From Manduca sexta (lineage: Eukaryota; Arthropoda; Insecta; Lepidoptera; Sphingidae): a stretch of DNA of 64,000 nt. Where the stretch lies: assembly GCF_014839805.1 (NCBI RefSeq), contig NC_051141.1, forward strand, positions 12,036,777 through 12,100,776. Reading direction: 5' to 3'. Shown here one piece after another: positions 1-13,260 of the stretch. The position numbers and the translations under genes are program-made. Each line of letters opens with the position of its first letter. Position 1 is the stretch's first letter. Under the pieces are notes generated by a model, which saw nothing but the letters and a program-made list of their open reading frames with translations, was not told the DNA's origin and did no database searches.

Positions 1-2480
1 TAATGTACGTTATGTTTCTTTTTAGGTAATATTTTGAATGGAAATTTGGGCAGTGCTTCGGGAAAGTAGGTACCTATTTGGCGCGTATAAATTTTGAATA
101 GTAAATCGTGTAACTATGGTAACAGTAAACTCAAAAATTTTAAATATAATATTATGTAAGTAACGTATAGTGTATAATCAAACTATTTAGACCATAATAT
201 ACAGACATTAACTTACTCGATACGAATACTAGACGCAATTCTTTATTATTCGTGCTTCGGCTGTATACTACATTTCGAAAAACATCGTTTAGAATTGTTA
301 CGTACATACTTTCACATCATTTTGTTTTCACTAATTCTGACGTCAGTAAGTGATTTATTTACGAAATGGGGTACGTCAAAAATGGGTTTATTATATTTTA
401 CAGAAATTATTCATGTTTTTTTTTATAGCTGATTTAAGGGGTTTTGTAGTATGCTCACGATTATGTCGTGTCTACTATTCAACAGTGAAGAGAAGAAAAT
501 ATGGATTAAGCAGTTTTCACGAGTTGTAATTTTTTATATTGGATATGGAGTTTATTTGGTTACATATAATTTAAAAATTCAATTTTTATACTTATTTTTA
601 TACTACACATGTGTTTATGTTTTCTACTTTAGTTGTTCTTTAATGGTATTATGCCAATTGACAATGCCTCGAAAGATTACCGAATAAAACAGTACCAGTC
701 GTAATTTTTAAACGTGGCTAAATAAAATACATAATGATTTCATGGATGTGCCCGACCGAATTTAAAGTTTAAATTTAAATACGCATTGCCCGAGGTATAA
801 ATTTTTTTTATGGCAATGGGATTTAGAATGCGGCTACCGTAGTTGGATATCGATTTGTTTGCAATGCCCTATGGATATTCTATGCTAACACAGGAGGACA
901 AAATGCATTGTTTGCATAGTTAGTTTCTTTTTGTTTGGAAAACAACCAACATGTTTTAATTAATTTGCCCATGGTTTATTCTTAATATTTCTTTTGTGTA
1001 TTGACTTAGTTAATGTTTTCATTAGGAAATTTAGTTTGACACTAAACAACACATGTGTATTTACCGACATAAACTATAATATAGTTAAGAACTAAAATCT
1101 CATATTGTATTGGATAATCTGTGTGTAAAGTTCAATTGTCTTTTGGTTTGTAGTGGTCTGTTTTTGTTAGCAAGGATGAAAAATACAAAGAATAGAATAA
1201 CCTCCTTTAGAGTCCGTTAAACAGGCCATGGAATATAATAATGTTCACAAGGAATCATATAGATGTTAACGAATACTTTATTTATAAAGGATTTTTAAAA
1301 TTACAACAAATAACAATTCGGGCACTTTATAACGTGCATCGATCATAATATGCGACATTATTCTTCGCTGTTGCAGGATGACTAGTGACTACTTACAGTC
1401 GCGTGCGGTGCGATACATCATATTGCATCGCGTGACACGCATATAGAGTTTGTTCTGCACGAATAGCTGTAATCACTAACTATGGGATATTAATTGTTAC
1501 CAAGGAACTCCAAGAAATGACTCCTTAATCCAGAGAACCAATTAAACTAATTGATGTTATATATTCTAGTTTTATTGGCTTTTGGCGTTCTGACTTCATC
1601 CCGGTTGAGGTTTACACTGTGTTTTTATTTTCAGGATAAAAGTACCATTTTATATGTGTCCACATTTATGGGCGTGGCTTTTGAGTTAATTTGAAATACA
1701 AACAATGGAATATTTTAACTGTAATAATTTTATAGTTTATCCGTATGCAAAGTATAAATAGTGAGACTGATGGAACATTACTGATGTTATTAATAGCCAT
1801 GAGGTAGCTGTATGTCTGAAAAGGGAAAATTTGCAACATATTGTGTGCCTAAACGACAATTTGATAATTGTGTCATATTATTCTTCCCAAATGCGTTGCA
1901 TTATATTCTTATTGTGTATCTGAAAATTGTGTCATGTTTTTAGAGTACCTACTTTAACAGGTTCTACTATAGTTTATCTACATGTGCGTAGTTATGCTGT
2001 CGGACAGGGCAAAGGCGTGTGGTGAAGACCCTAGAAGCCTGCCCTGGAAAAAGTCTTGCGCTTACAGCTGCCTCGCGTGGTGCAGAATTTTCGACGAAAT
2101 CGGCGCACTTTTTTTGTGTTTCCACCACATGCCCTCGCTAGGAACATTACAGTCCGTAGGGTTCCCAATGTTTATCTATAGAAAAACAAAGCTCATTATG
2201 CTATCATTAAATCCATTATTGGCCTGCAAATTTCTTCTTAAAATCAGTTCAGCTATTTCATAGATTACAATTTTATTAAATTGTGGCAGACTCCTTATCT
2301 ATATAGATAGCGTATTTCAATGATTATAATATAGTACCAAATTATAACTTTCAGGCGGAAAACCACATTATATAATTGTGCTAGTTTTATTAACTGATGT
2401 GGTGGTATACAATAATAAATAAATATTCGAAAATTAAATAACGTGCATAGGTACCTACTCTTACTTTTTAGGGATCGAAC
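1..2480. other. AT-rich non-coding stretch, no gene recognised
   Basis: No recognisable gene is seen. The open frames at 451-687 and 1982-2263 (78 and 93 codons) show no family resemblance, no splice context and no compositional change, so I treat them as chance. A perfect CRE-type palindrome (TGACGTCA) lies at 338-345. A short CpG-richer patch lies near 1385-1440. The stretch is upstream of the transporter gene or could be intronic to a gene outside the window. Confidence 0.5.
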
Positions 2481-2499
2481 AACAGCAAATCAGTCGCAG

Positions 2500-2865
2500 G
2501 ATGGTAAGCGTCTCGACTGCCCTTCGGGAAACGGTCATGGTAAGTTTACATAAGCAAGTTATTGTAGTAATATAATATGCCTTTATTTACATTTCGCTAG
2601 CGGTAATATTTAAATAGATCTATACACATGCGATTATTTGCTGCAAGTCCTACAAGCTTTAACATTTGCAACGTCTGATTGCCAGGATGGTTTACACAGT
2701 GAAAATTACGGAAATCGACTTCTGATAGTTTTACTAACCTCGCTTAACATCATCACGTACAATTTCGCTTTGCACGGCATAGCGCTTGTCACCTTGAGAC
2801 ATGAGATGTTAATTCTCATAACTATACTGGCCATTATTTCCATCAAACCGGAACACAATGACTAA
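2500..2865 (+). repeat. Decayed dispersed repeat, copy 1 (lepidopteran type)
   Basis: This stretch carries landmarks that recur at 3310-3465: a GATGGTAAGCG block followed by a CGACTG block, then a CACGGCAT block and a CCTTGAGACATGAGATGTTAA block. Order and spacing resemble a repeat I recognise as abundant in moth and butterfly genomes. The copy is strongly diverged and carries small insertions. The open frame at 2638-2865 lies inside it and is not a gene. Confidence 0.5.
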
Positions 2866-3309
2866 AAGATGTTAGACGGCAGATATGAGTAAAGCGTTAG
2901 TACCTGAAAGGAATGTTACATAACGTCAACTAAAATGTCAATATTTTCGAATTTAAATTGAGTAATGTAGGTAAATATTAATATGATTGTAGCGTGATCA
3001 GGCCAATAAAATACGTGCATTAGGGTCGCCACTTTTACTATTTGCTTTGAAGTTATAGTTTCAAGAAATGAGTACTATATTTTACCACAAGACAAGGTTT
3101 TTTTTCTAGTTAAGCTATAGTACATAACAGTTTACGTTTTTTTTTTGTAAATCTTTCGCATTTTATTTGCTGAAAAGTAGAACCACGTGATGATCTTTTG
3201 GTGTGTCAATGTTTTAAGGGAAACTAATTAAATACTCTACCTCTTTGAATATAGCGAATAATATGTATTAGTTTCGACTTAAAATGTGAAACAACTTTTT
3301 TGCAATCGA

Positions 3310-3465
3310 TGACGAGCCGAGGATGCCGCTCCCCTGATGGTAAGCGATACGACTGACAATAAATAGTAATAACATCACGCAGAATGTTGAATTAATATGT
3401 GCTACGTGGCACTACCACCGCGTTCGTCGCCCTGAGACATAATGTTAAACTTACTTAATAACTAT
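3310..3465 (+). repeat. Decayed dispersed repeat, copy 2
   Basis: Same family and orientation as 2500-2865, but shorter. It has GATGGTAAGCGATACGACTG near 3336-3355 and an ACCGCGTTCGTCGCCCTGAG block near 3417-3436, followed by ACATAATGTTAA. The two copies lie about 0.8 kb apart, either as independent insertions or as a broken single element. Confidence 0.5.
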
Positions 3466-3617
3466 GCTTAACGTATCTTAAATAAGCTTCTAATGAGCTT
3501 TTGATACCATGTTGAATACTGCACTTACAGTACTCTTTATATTACTTAAGTTCAATTTTTTTTTTATTTGAATCTTATCTCACTTTCCATCTCCTTTATT
3601 AATTAATATAACTGAGG

Positions 3618-3690
3618 AGAGCTGTGAGGGCGTAGTGCATTGGATTGCTGAGACATAGGTATGCGGTTCGGTCGGGGAGGTAATTTTTAC
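3618..3690 (+). repeat. Possible tRNA-like SINE head
   Basis: A box A-like TAGTGCATTGG is followed about 25 bases later by a box B-like GGTTCGGTC. The spacing suits an RNA polymerase III promoter of a tRNA-derived SINE. The match to box B is partial and no A-rich tail was pinned down, so the call is weak. Confidence 0.25.
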
Positions 3691-4520
3691 TAAAGAGATA
3701 TTTAGGTGATCACGTTCAGCCTTATTTCTAAATTCCATTCAAACTAACTACAATCACTTCCAACTTTCTAAAATCTTCACAAACTTCACGAGAAATTGAC
3801 CTGATGTCTAGGGTTCACATCCCAACACCTAGAAATCCATGAGCATCATGATATTACGGCCGTGATAGTAAGGAATATATATAGGGGATAGAGATATTTC
3901 GATGATCTCAACACAGCAAACACGACACAACATCTGGTTACGTTTGCAGAGTAGTCTTTTAATATAAAACATTCTTCCTCTCACACTTCAGTGCAGACCT
4001 AAGGTAAATAATAAGCGACACACTAGGACTAGTAATTCGTGTTTCACATCATCGGTCCATATTTAGTGAAGCGTGACGGCAGCGCAAAAACAAGCGGAGA
4101 GAACATCCACCAATCGCGTCTCAAATTGATCTTATCACAATTAGTGCAATTATAATGTGCTGCTTTGAAATCTCAAGAACCATTATCATTTATCTGATGT
4201 GAGTCAGTGTGCAACACGCCCATCTAAAGAGGTGACGCAATGAATCTATTGAAATAATGATAATAATAGATAACACTTGTTTCGGAAAATCACTAGGAGT
4301 GTTGTCATACGCCTGAAATTAGTTGGATAAAGAATATTCTGCGCTTCATTTTAGTTTTTATAACGGCAGGAAAAAATACAGTGTTATCCTTACTGAAACA
4401 GGAAACTTCAATTATTATATCGAATATTAATATTAACAATTAATATAGTTGTGGGAATAAATTCGCTAAAAGCCGTCGATGTCGCTGTCCAGGATAAAGT
4501 ACCATTTGTAAAAAATGCTT

Positions 4521-4562
4521 ATTATTTATATATTATAATACCTATTATAATATATAAATAAT
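4521..4562. repeat. Perfect 20-bp palindrome, 2-base centre
   Basis: Arms at 4521-4540 and 4543-4562 are exact reverse complements separated only by CC. The arms are almost pure A/T. It would extrude as a near-loopless cruciform. No coding or RNA-gene context is seen around it. Confidence 0.85.
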
Positions 4563-5354
4563 TTTCAGAATTTGCATAGTAGTGTTAAGTACTAGTGCGT
4601 CTGAATAACAAAAAATAAATAGTATACAACCAAGGCTACGGCTTCGGCTTCAGCTCCGATCACTTTCAGCGAAACCATCGCTCGGCCTTCGGCCAATGTT
4701 GTTCCCAGCAAGCACCAAAAGCGAACGAAATAAATAAAATATGTTTCATTTTGTAATTTACATTATTTGACATTACATTATTTTTGACAAAATCCTCAAT
4801 AAATCAAATCAAATAATCTTAATTTCTTACGTTTACGCGAATGTTAGACGTTGAAAATATGAAACCTTGGTGAGACCGGGGCTGTGGTCAGGGCTGTCTC
4901 CTCTAAAGCCCTCCATGGATATATCGCTACCTCCTCTCTAATATCCCCCTCCCAATCGGCCAATCAAAAAGGAATATAGGGATTCACGTAAAAGAACATA
5001 GCTGACGTAAAACACCAACGCTCTACGAAGTCTACAGTTGCTCAACATTCTGAAGATTACTTCGAACATTATCTGTGACTAGACATGCCACAAATCCTTG
5101 CCAAAGAACATCGATTTCTACCTGAGATGATTCGCGAGGCTATTGAAATTTAAAAACATCCGAATTTCAATAGAGATGATGGTTAGAACTTGTTCCTCCT
5201 GGAACCTGTTCTACTTACATGTTATTAAAACAGAACTGAAAAGATCAAGGTGCAAGACCTCAAGACACTGTGAGCACAAGCTGGGTAGATTATACCGTTA
5301 ACAGCTAAAAATTATAATAAATCATTAAAACTAATTGTAAAATGTAGGTAGATA

Positions 5355-5500
5355 TTGTAACTTTCACTGGTCGCATGATCGACATCTTAGTCCGCCCCGT
5401 AACCACGGAAGTTGCAAAGTCATTGAAACGTTGAGAGAAAATTAAATTATAAAAACCGCGAAAAATTAGGAAAATAGTTTTATTTCAAAATTGCAAGGTA
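5355..5500. repeat. Probable dispersed-repeat fragment
   Basis: The segment with GCAAAGTCATTGAAACG, then AAAACCGCG, then ATAGTTTTATTTC resembles the end of a common insect dispersed repeat that I recall only in outline. It stands out in composition from its flanks. No second copy was found in this window, so the call rests on memory of the family. Confidence 0.3.
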
Positions 5501-6076
5501 ATTTTTATTATCACTAAATTAAGTACCTAAAGTCGATAACTCATTCTCATTGGTCATAGCATCTTAATAAATGATGGATTGCAGTGACTAGAAAATATTA
5601 ATAAAAGTAAATAACTCCGGAAATGAGAAATAAACCTTGAATTTTACATTGTATATTATTTATTTGTACATTGTATTTATTTGTAGTTAATTAAAATTTA
5701 TTCTTATAATCTCTCAGCTTCTCCCGAAGTTTGTGACAATAGCCAATCAATGGCCAGATAACCAATCTTTGGTTGGACACTAGTTGTACAATAGGTTCTA
5801 CGGGTATAACGTACAATAAATATTTATGTAAGTACAATAATTACATATGAAAACGGTAAAAAGCTTCAAGGTTAATAGTATTATGCTATGTAGGATACAA
5901 TTCCACAACATATTAACAAAGGAGATAACTAAGTTAGTTATATTAATATTGGGACGAAACTAGGCAAACGTATTACAATTTTTGTTATAGATGATAATAC
6001 TTATTATGTACTCACATAATGATTGCTTGAATATTATGTATTTGAAACATTTTTACGAGATAATTACCGACGGGCC

Positions 6077-6117
6077 CTTACATTACGTTTACAATTTGAT
6101 TGTAAACGTAATGTAAG
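6077..6117. repeat. Perfect 19-bp hairpin with 3-base loop
   Basis: Arms at 6077-6095 and 6099-6117 are exact reverse complements around the loop TTG. The arm contains TTACATTACG, so it is not simple AT repeat. Perfect pairing with a tiny loop is unlike an animal pre-miRNA, which usually has mismatches and a larger loop; it looks like a recent inverted duplication. Confidence 0.85.
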
Positions 6118-7773
6118 ATAATTATTAATTGTTAATAATGTTTTATTATTCACGACTTATATGTTTAATATAAATGTTTCAACAAAGGCAATTCATTTAG
6201 TTTTTTGAGTGTAAAGTGCCTCATGTGAAAAATACTGAGTTTTATCTACTTCGCTGATTATTATCATTTACTCATAGTCTATGGATCGAGATAATTTCAA
6301 TGATAGGCAGTAGTGCACGCTAATTTGCATCATAAATAGGAATAGGCTTTCAATGCAACTCACGCTTCGTGTTTTTCCATTTAAACAACAAATATTAAGG
6401 TTTCTACTGCTTTTGCTAGGGGTAGAGACGAGGAGCGTATAAGTTTTAAAGCTCACACATTCCGTCACCAATGCATTAATGAGGATATTTTTTGTTAATA
6501 CTGCAATAAATTAAAATAATAATTTAATTTCAAAGTAATATTAGGTGGTAGTTTTTAAATATGTATACCAGTCTTGTATTATTTTTCTCTGTTTTTGGTT
6601 TACATGGGTAACTTTGGTGTAAATTGCAAATACTAATGTATTTAGCCGAATGAAACTGCCGGATTTCCGCTATCTCAAAACACGTTTCTACAGAAAATCT
6701 TTGTCTCATTCAGACAATATTTACAAGATAACATTATATTGATATAGAGAAAGTACAGATATCAGTCAGGTAGTTATCAGTGATGTATCTCGGAAATGAT
6801 ATTGTATCATACGTTTTCATCGTAAATTTAAATACCTTATCTATATTTACAAATATAGATTTACTACTCACGCGTTTCAGTAATTGATAAGCTAATCTGT
6901 ATTAAAAATTATTTCGTATAGTAAATGGAATTAAGAATCATATCAATACGATATAAGAAAGTAACTTAATAAGAAAGAGTTATTCAGGATTTATGAGGGA
7001 GCAAAATAAAAATGTTATAAGGTATGTCTTAAGATAAAAACCTTAGTTTGCTAATCAACAAAACTTTGACAAATAATGTCTTTTTTTTCCTGTCTATGCA
7101 ATTGAAACAAGCAGTCAATAAGTTTTTTATAAATCATCATAAAGTTACCTACTATAATATTATTTATTAACTGTTCATACTATTTAATGTTTAATATTTT
7201 GCAATACACACAAATGAGATCTGGACTGGGTACAAACGAATAAATATTTAAATTCATAACCGAAACTAACGACTCCCATCTGCAAGTACATTGCAGTATA
7301 TACAATACACATACGGTCTTACTTATAAGAAATTTGTAAAGCTATGCTTAGTTAAAACACAAATTTACTCGATCAGCCATAAGTTATAACTCGCCATCTT
7401 GCCTCTTAATTAGGTTTAAACTAGGAACCGGTGATGTTTTTGACAGCTCTTTAAGCAATTCTTAATCACCTCTTAACGCTAAAACAAATTTATAAGATGA
7501 TAGACTCTATGATATCATTGCGAATTTGAATATAGTATTCTTATGTTTACAGTGCAGGGGCCTGTGTAGAGCGTTCACAGAAAAAAATCCGATAGGACAT
7601 CTATATAAATAGTGAATAGGGCGTCAAACGGATCGCGTGATCACAATTCACACCAATATGTCAAAATTGATTTGATTATGAAGTCCAGTAATCGTCACCA
7701 ATTTGATTATAGCTGATTCTTAGCAGCTAATGCGGCAGGGGACGTTTTACATTAAACACTATTGTATAGACAC

Positions 7774-8038
7774 TAGTTGACCCGACAGATGTTGTCCCGT
7801 CTTAACTATGAATTTGCAGCGCGCATTCTGTCAAACGATTGACAGTTATATAACATTATTACTTTCGTTAAGTTTTGTTATTTTCCGCGCAATTTTTTGT
7901 TTTTTTTTGCTTTCATAAGAACCTTCTCCTGACAATAACAAACACGACAAAAAAAAATAATAGTGAAATCGGTCCAGCCGTTCACGCGTGATGGCGTGAC
8001 CAAATGAAATAAGGATTCATTTTTATATATATATAGAT
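7774..8038 (+). mobile_element. RTE-type LINE/SINE 3' end remnant, copy 1
   Basis: The block starts TAGTTGACCCGACAGATG, runs through GCAGCGCGCATTCTGTC and GAAATCGGTCCAGCCGTT, and ends in TTTTTATATATATATAGAT. An inverted diverged copy lies at 44671-44935, which supports its being a dispersed element. The AATCGGTCCAGC landmark and simple-repeat end resemble non-LTR retrotransposon 3' ends of the RTE type common in Lepidoptera. No reverse-transcriptase reading frame remains. Confidence 0.6.
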
Positions 8039-11000
8039 TTCTAAGTCACAACGTTAGGTTTTCTTGGGAACATATAAACTATTTAATCATTGCTTACTTT
8101 CATGTGAACGTCCTGCTCAAAGCTGATCATTCCATGGTATAAAACTTATAATTTACGCGAAATGCTCTGTTAGTTCCAGCCTTGTTCGAGAATGTTATGT
8201 CTACAAAGTACTTAAAAGAAGCGACATTATGTCCAGCAAAGTGGAAAAGTACCTTGCTCGTTCGCATTAAGATGTGACCTACTTTATATTTTCATACCTA
8301 GATCGATTTAATGAAGTTTACATTATTATCTTTTCTTTCACAATGGGCTTCAGTTGTCGAGAGCTTGGCTCACAACCGACCAAAGATCCAACTTCCTATA
8401 TATTTTACTGGGTAATTGCGAAGATGGTGTGGTATAAATATTTCTACTCCATTTGATATAACCCTTCCTGCAGCGGGGAAAACATTTAGACCAATAGCGC
8501 AGTTGTAAGATGATCTTTGAGATTGTAGAAGCCAATTATTCAGTTTGGTAATTGTGGACTGTTTAATGCTCTTTTGTATAGTTTAACTGTTAGTAAGCGT
8601 ATGGCTTAAATTTATCTTAGTTTAATATTTTGACACGATCTAATATTATGCCAATCCTGGGATGAATATATTTAATGAATATTAATTCTATAGTTTGTTA
8701 ATTAGTACTCTGTGTTCAGTGTTTCTTAAACATCTTAGTTTTTCAATTTCTCTGAATTTAGACTATTAGTTTAATTAAACAGGCGTTGATCAACTTGTAT
8801 TTTTCCCAATAGTTCATTTCATTAATGCTAAAAATAATAACTTATTCTTACCACCTGGTTAATCAATGTCGAGCAGGAAATTAACTGTAATGTGCACACT
8901 ACGCGGTTGGATCTACATTTACGTACGTTAAGCACGTGAATTAGGTTTCTTAAGGTGTATTTTCTTGCAATAAAGCTATGATTTTTTTTTGTTTATCAAT
9001 CAGATGTTTGCTACAGTTATTTGTAAAATCTTTGGCAACAACATAAAACTCTTGCAAAAGTATGTTTTACAATGCGTTTGTATTAGCTGTTGTCGCACAG
9101 AACATAATATTTTGAGGTTCTGATGTTCTTTAGTTGTACTTCTATCTTTGGCCCCAATCACGCATTTTCATTATTTAAATGTCCGACGCCTCATTGGCTC
9201 AGTAGCAGTGGACTTCATTTATAATAATTATTTGAAGAAAAAACTTTGTACCCTTTTTAAGCACATTGCACCTGCGAAGAAGTATAAGATTTGGTATAAT
9301 GTAAGCTCATATAGAGATAAAGTACATAAAATCCTTAATAACCTTTAAAGTGTAAAAAAATATGTAATGCGGTTGATTTTAGATCATTGGATGAGCAATG
9401 GCTTATTAATTCCTTATTATTGAAACTGTTTCATTTTATTTATATTCTTTAAGTGATATATTGTGATTGATTATAATATAAATATTTCCTAGGATCTGAG
9501 TCAAAATATTATGGATAAAAAATCTGAGTTAATAATTATCTCGCACATAAAGTTAAGCGTGGTATTGAGCTAACCAAAAGCTTTTAAATAGAGCCAGAAT
9601 CTCAATCAACTGCTGTTTATACAGGAAGTGTTGATAGCATGATACGCTTTAGTTACCTGATTGATGGACTACCGACAATCAAATAATCTATATTTAGAAC
9701 GTATGAATATGACGAACTACGTCAGGAAATTGATATATTTATTAGCATCTATGGAAGTGTTAAACATTCATTGGCTTATTGTTCTGTACGTTTAAATTAA
9801 CACGAGACATTACCTTTCATGTGAGGCCGGTCCAGATCAGTACTTTAGAATTTATCTCATTATCACTTATTTGTTCTCGGCGGCAATCCTGTCGACTGCT
9901 TCGCAGGATGTTTCACTATTGGTCTCGAGAGTTTCATTCGGTGCGGGCATGGTATTGTGACTCTGTTTGGTTATTTCATGAGTAATTTACACAAGTTTTC
10001 CCGATTCACGCGTTTGTTTGAGGCTTTAATTTGTTAATTCGAATGTCGTGGTACTTACGCAAATGTCTACTACTCTCTACAATGTAATCGACTCTACCCG
10101 ACGATTTATAATCTATAACCAAAATCACATTTAATTGCCTATTAAACATGCACATCTTGTCTTTCAGAAAGATATTGATCTATGTTGATTGCCGACGTAA
10201 AAACTAGTAACGACTCCACAAGCACACTGCGCAGTATCTGAGGGAATTGATCATGTAAATTGATGAGCATTGATGTGTAGATGTTGACGGTTATAATATA
10301 CGACTTACAAAATGCTATTGCGTCGTTTCACAATGATTATTGTTTCATATTTCCTGGTATCAGCAATTACTAAAGTGACAATAACTATTGAGAATATTTT
10401 TTGCAGAGTTAGCAAGTACAGTTATGTTGTAATAAACATATAGCATAGCAATATTATAGCAATCGCTAATATAGAAAATGATTTGGTAGAAAAAATATTT
10501 CAATTGTAAATTACTGTCAATCCAGTGGTGATACTTGTAGGCCTAGTTCTTAAATATAAATATCGAGTTGTAAAAGTGTTTGGGTACATAAGTTAGCTTC
10601 TACTCGTCGCTCCGTCCAAGTTAGAGTCCGTACCAAGGATAAACCTTGATCTCAGAATAATAAGTTGTACAAAATCTTAAAGTATACATATAGGTGTAAT
10701 ATACTACCTATTAATAAAATAATTTTCAGAATCAGTGAAGTAGTCTCGAAGGTGAGCGTGATCAAAGAACCCGACAAAGAAAGAATAAAATCTTAAGATT
10801 TATTGTAGGTATATCAAGTGAGGTACAGATTAGTAAGCAAATAAAAGGTGACCAAATTTGTTTATTAAGGAAATACATTTCATGGGGAATTACCAGTTTT
10901 ACTAAATAAGGCGTATTAGTACATGTAAGTACTAAAAATCCAATGTTTACATATTATATGACAAGTAAACAAGATACTTTTATGTTAACGTTTAACTTTC

Positions 11001-13160
11001 ATACTTTACTCGGTACTAATCTGCAAAATGAATTAAAATTATACTCCGATTTCTAACGTTTTTTTTATAATATTTATAATCTTACAAATGGGTACTTTTA
11101 TTTTCTTACTTTTGGATTGTGAAAAATAACAGTTTTAAATCAGAAATTTTCATGTACTCAGTTGGTAATTATTAATCGCCAATTATAAGCAAACATTTTC
11201 ATAGTGCAAATTACTTTCTCTGCCAACACGGTAGACAAAGAAGAATGAAGAATCTATGAATGAGTGTATTACTTGCTATGTGTAGACGGTAGGTTATGTG
11301 GCTATCGATGCCAACAGATGAAAATCTGGCAAAAATACAAAATGCTATCTGCGACGACAAACAGGACTTGGAGTAAAAATAACATTTTTTATGCACGTTT
11401 TAAAACTAACGTAACTAAATATAGTTATTGCTCTATGAAATGAAAAGACGTATCTACCTGATAATAATTAATAAGGAAACCACATTGTAACAATGTAAAG
11501 AACATTATAAGCCATTGGTGTACAAAACGCTACCATGAAGTAATTATTATGGCAAATTGACAATCAAACGCATAATCCTCGTTTCGGCGACAACTAGCCT
11601 GCGGTGCCCTTGAGTCGGTTATACTTCAGTTTTATTGCAAAACAGTCGTAATACGAATGATTAACGACTGTTAATGCATTATGTTTCGACAATACATTGC
11701 TATTGTTACGAGCTTAGTGGGAAGGATTTCGCGGCGCCGGCCGTTGGTTATTTTCCATCGTTTTTAAATTCAGGAATAGTCCTAGAATCATAAATTTTTT
11801 ATTGTGATGAATGTTAGTAGTAAATCCTTATCGTGTTTCCCGTTATGTTTAGTAGCATATAATTATTTAGTGCGGTGACGTAATTGTATACGCCATTATA
11901 GACCATACGTGTGTAATGGGTGTAGGTATTTACTGTTTACACAATATAGTAACATTCTGAAGGGCACATGGTTTGACTTCGTTTTTCCGAGAAAATTAGG
12001 CCTTCTTGTCAGTAATACTTCACTAGACAGAATGTCTAATTCAATTGAAAAACGGACAAAAAATTATCTTTTTTAATTATAGATTGATTAACATAATTGT
12101 TGAAAGAATAAATATATAAATTCTGACACAAAATTACCATTACAAATCATTACCTTTTAATAACTAGGTAAGTGATATTATAATACACGTATGATGTACA
12201 TTTGCACAGGTAAGGATATAAGAAAAAAATCTTAACTATTGCACTGGTTTCCTTGCTATAAATAACTGGTGTAATTTAGTTCTTGGCAAATCTTATTTTA
12301 ATTGCTCTTAAGATCCAGTATCCCATACATGTATAGTGTTAAATTACTCTGTATCATAATTCATGTAACGTGTTTTACTTTTTCCTGGTTTTCTGCTGAG
12401 CAAACCTGTTAACGCCACGTATGTAGACTGCTGTAATTACGCTTATTACTTTTATATTTTTCTTCGTAGTATTTTATTGCGTTGGTTATTGTATAAATAT
12501 ATATAATATATATTATATATTCTGCATCCCCATATTATGCTACCAGCGTAGACGCCAGGAGTAGAGATGAAGGCATGATAATTTTATATTCTCAATTACC
12601 TACTATATGACTTTATCTAGAGTAGGCATCGGGGTGAATTTTACTAGGCGTAGTGTGGCACATTTCGATATACGAATTAAAACACTTTTCTTGTAATATT
12701 ATGTCTGTGATTTCCTTATCACCAAAAATTATAAAAGATGTATACCAATTCTTATTAACAAAAATTGTAGATGATGTCCTGAGTTTTTATTGGTATAAAA
12801 TAATAGCCAACGCGTATCATAGATTTGTTAATGTCGCGTAATAGTAATACCCGACGTAAAATCCGGTAAGTACAGTATAGCTTTACTATATTTATCCAGA
12901 TTTAGTGCAGGCTCCTTGGTTTTGGATACAAATACAAAATAACACGTGGTAACAATATCCCTTCAAAGTGTAACGTATTACGATCATACGACGTTGTAAA
13001 TCGTATCTCCATATTTAGTGCGACAACTTTTAGTAATTATAAATACCATATTATTATTTATTATACCCAAAACCAAATTATATTCCATAAAAGAACTTTG
13101 AACAGTCACTAAAAAGCAAATCAATTTTCGTCAATGTACAGTCTAATATGCATGGGAATG
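8039..13160. other. Non-coding, no gene recognised
   Basis: About 5 kb of AT-rich sequence. Open frames of 60-68 codons (for example 9148-9348 and 9779-9985) have no recognisable family and no exon-like borders. Slightly GC-rich patches lie near 9815-9960 and 11715-11750. Nothing else could be supported. Confidence 0.5.
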
Positions 13161-13173
13161 CATGAAAAGATTG

Positions 13174-13260
13174 ATGGTGGAGAAAGTGAGAGAAGTATGC
13201 CAGAATCGTACAAAGTGGCAATCCATAGTCTCTGCCTACCCTTATAGGAAAGAGGCGTGA
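13174..13260 (+). pseudogene. C-terminal tail of a LINE reverse-transcriptase ORF
   Basis: An open frame ending in TGA at 13258-13260 reads as a basic C-terminal tail with the block KWQSIVSAYP preceded by EVCQNR. I recognise this pattern (…DR.KW..VVSAYPFGKKA, stop) as the end of a non-LTR retrotransposon polyprotein common in insects, followed, as here, by a GTATGTATGT-type sequence near 13270. Only about 28 codons remain and the upstream ORF is gone, so this is a 5'-truncated dead copy. The exact LINE clade is uncertain. Confidence 0.55.

Noticed and set aside
6077..6117. A microRNA precursor
   Set aside because: The stem is perfectly paired, too short and with a 3-base loop; no known insect miRNA seed was recognised.
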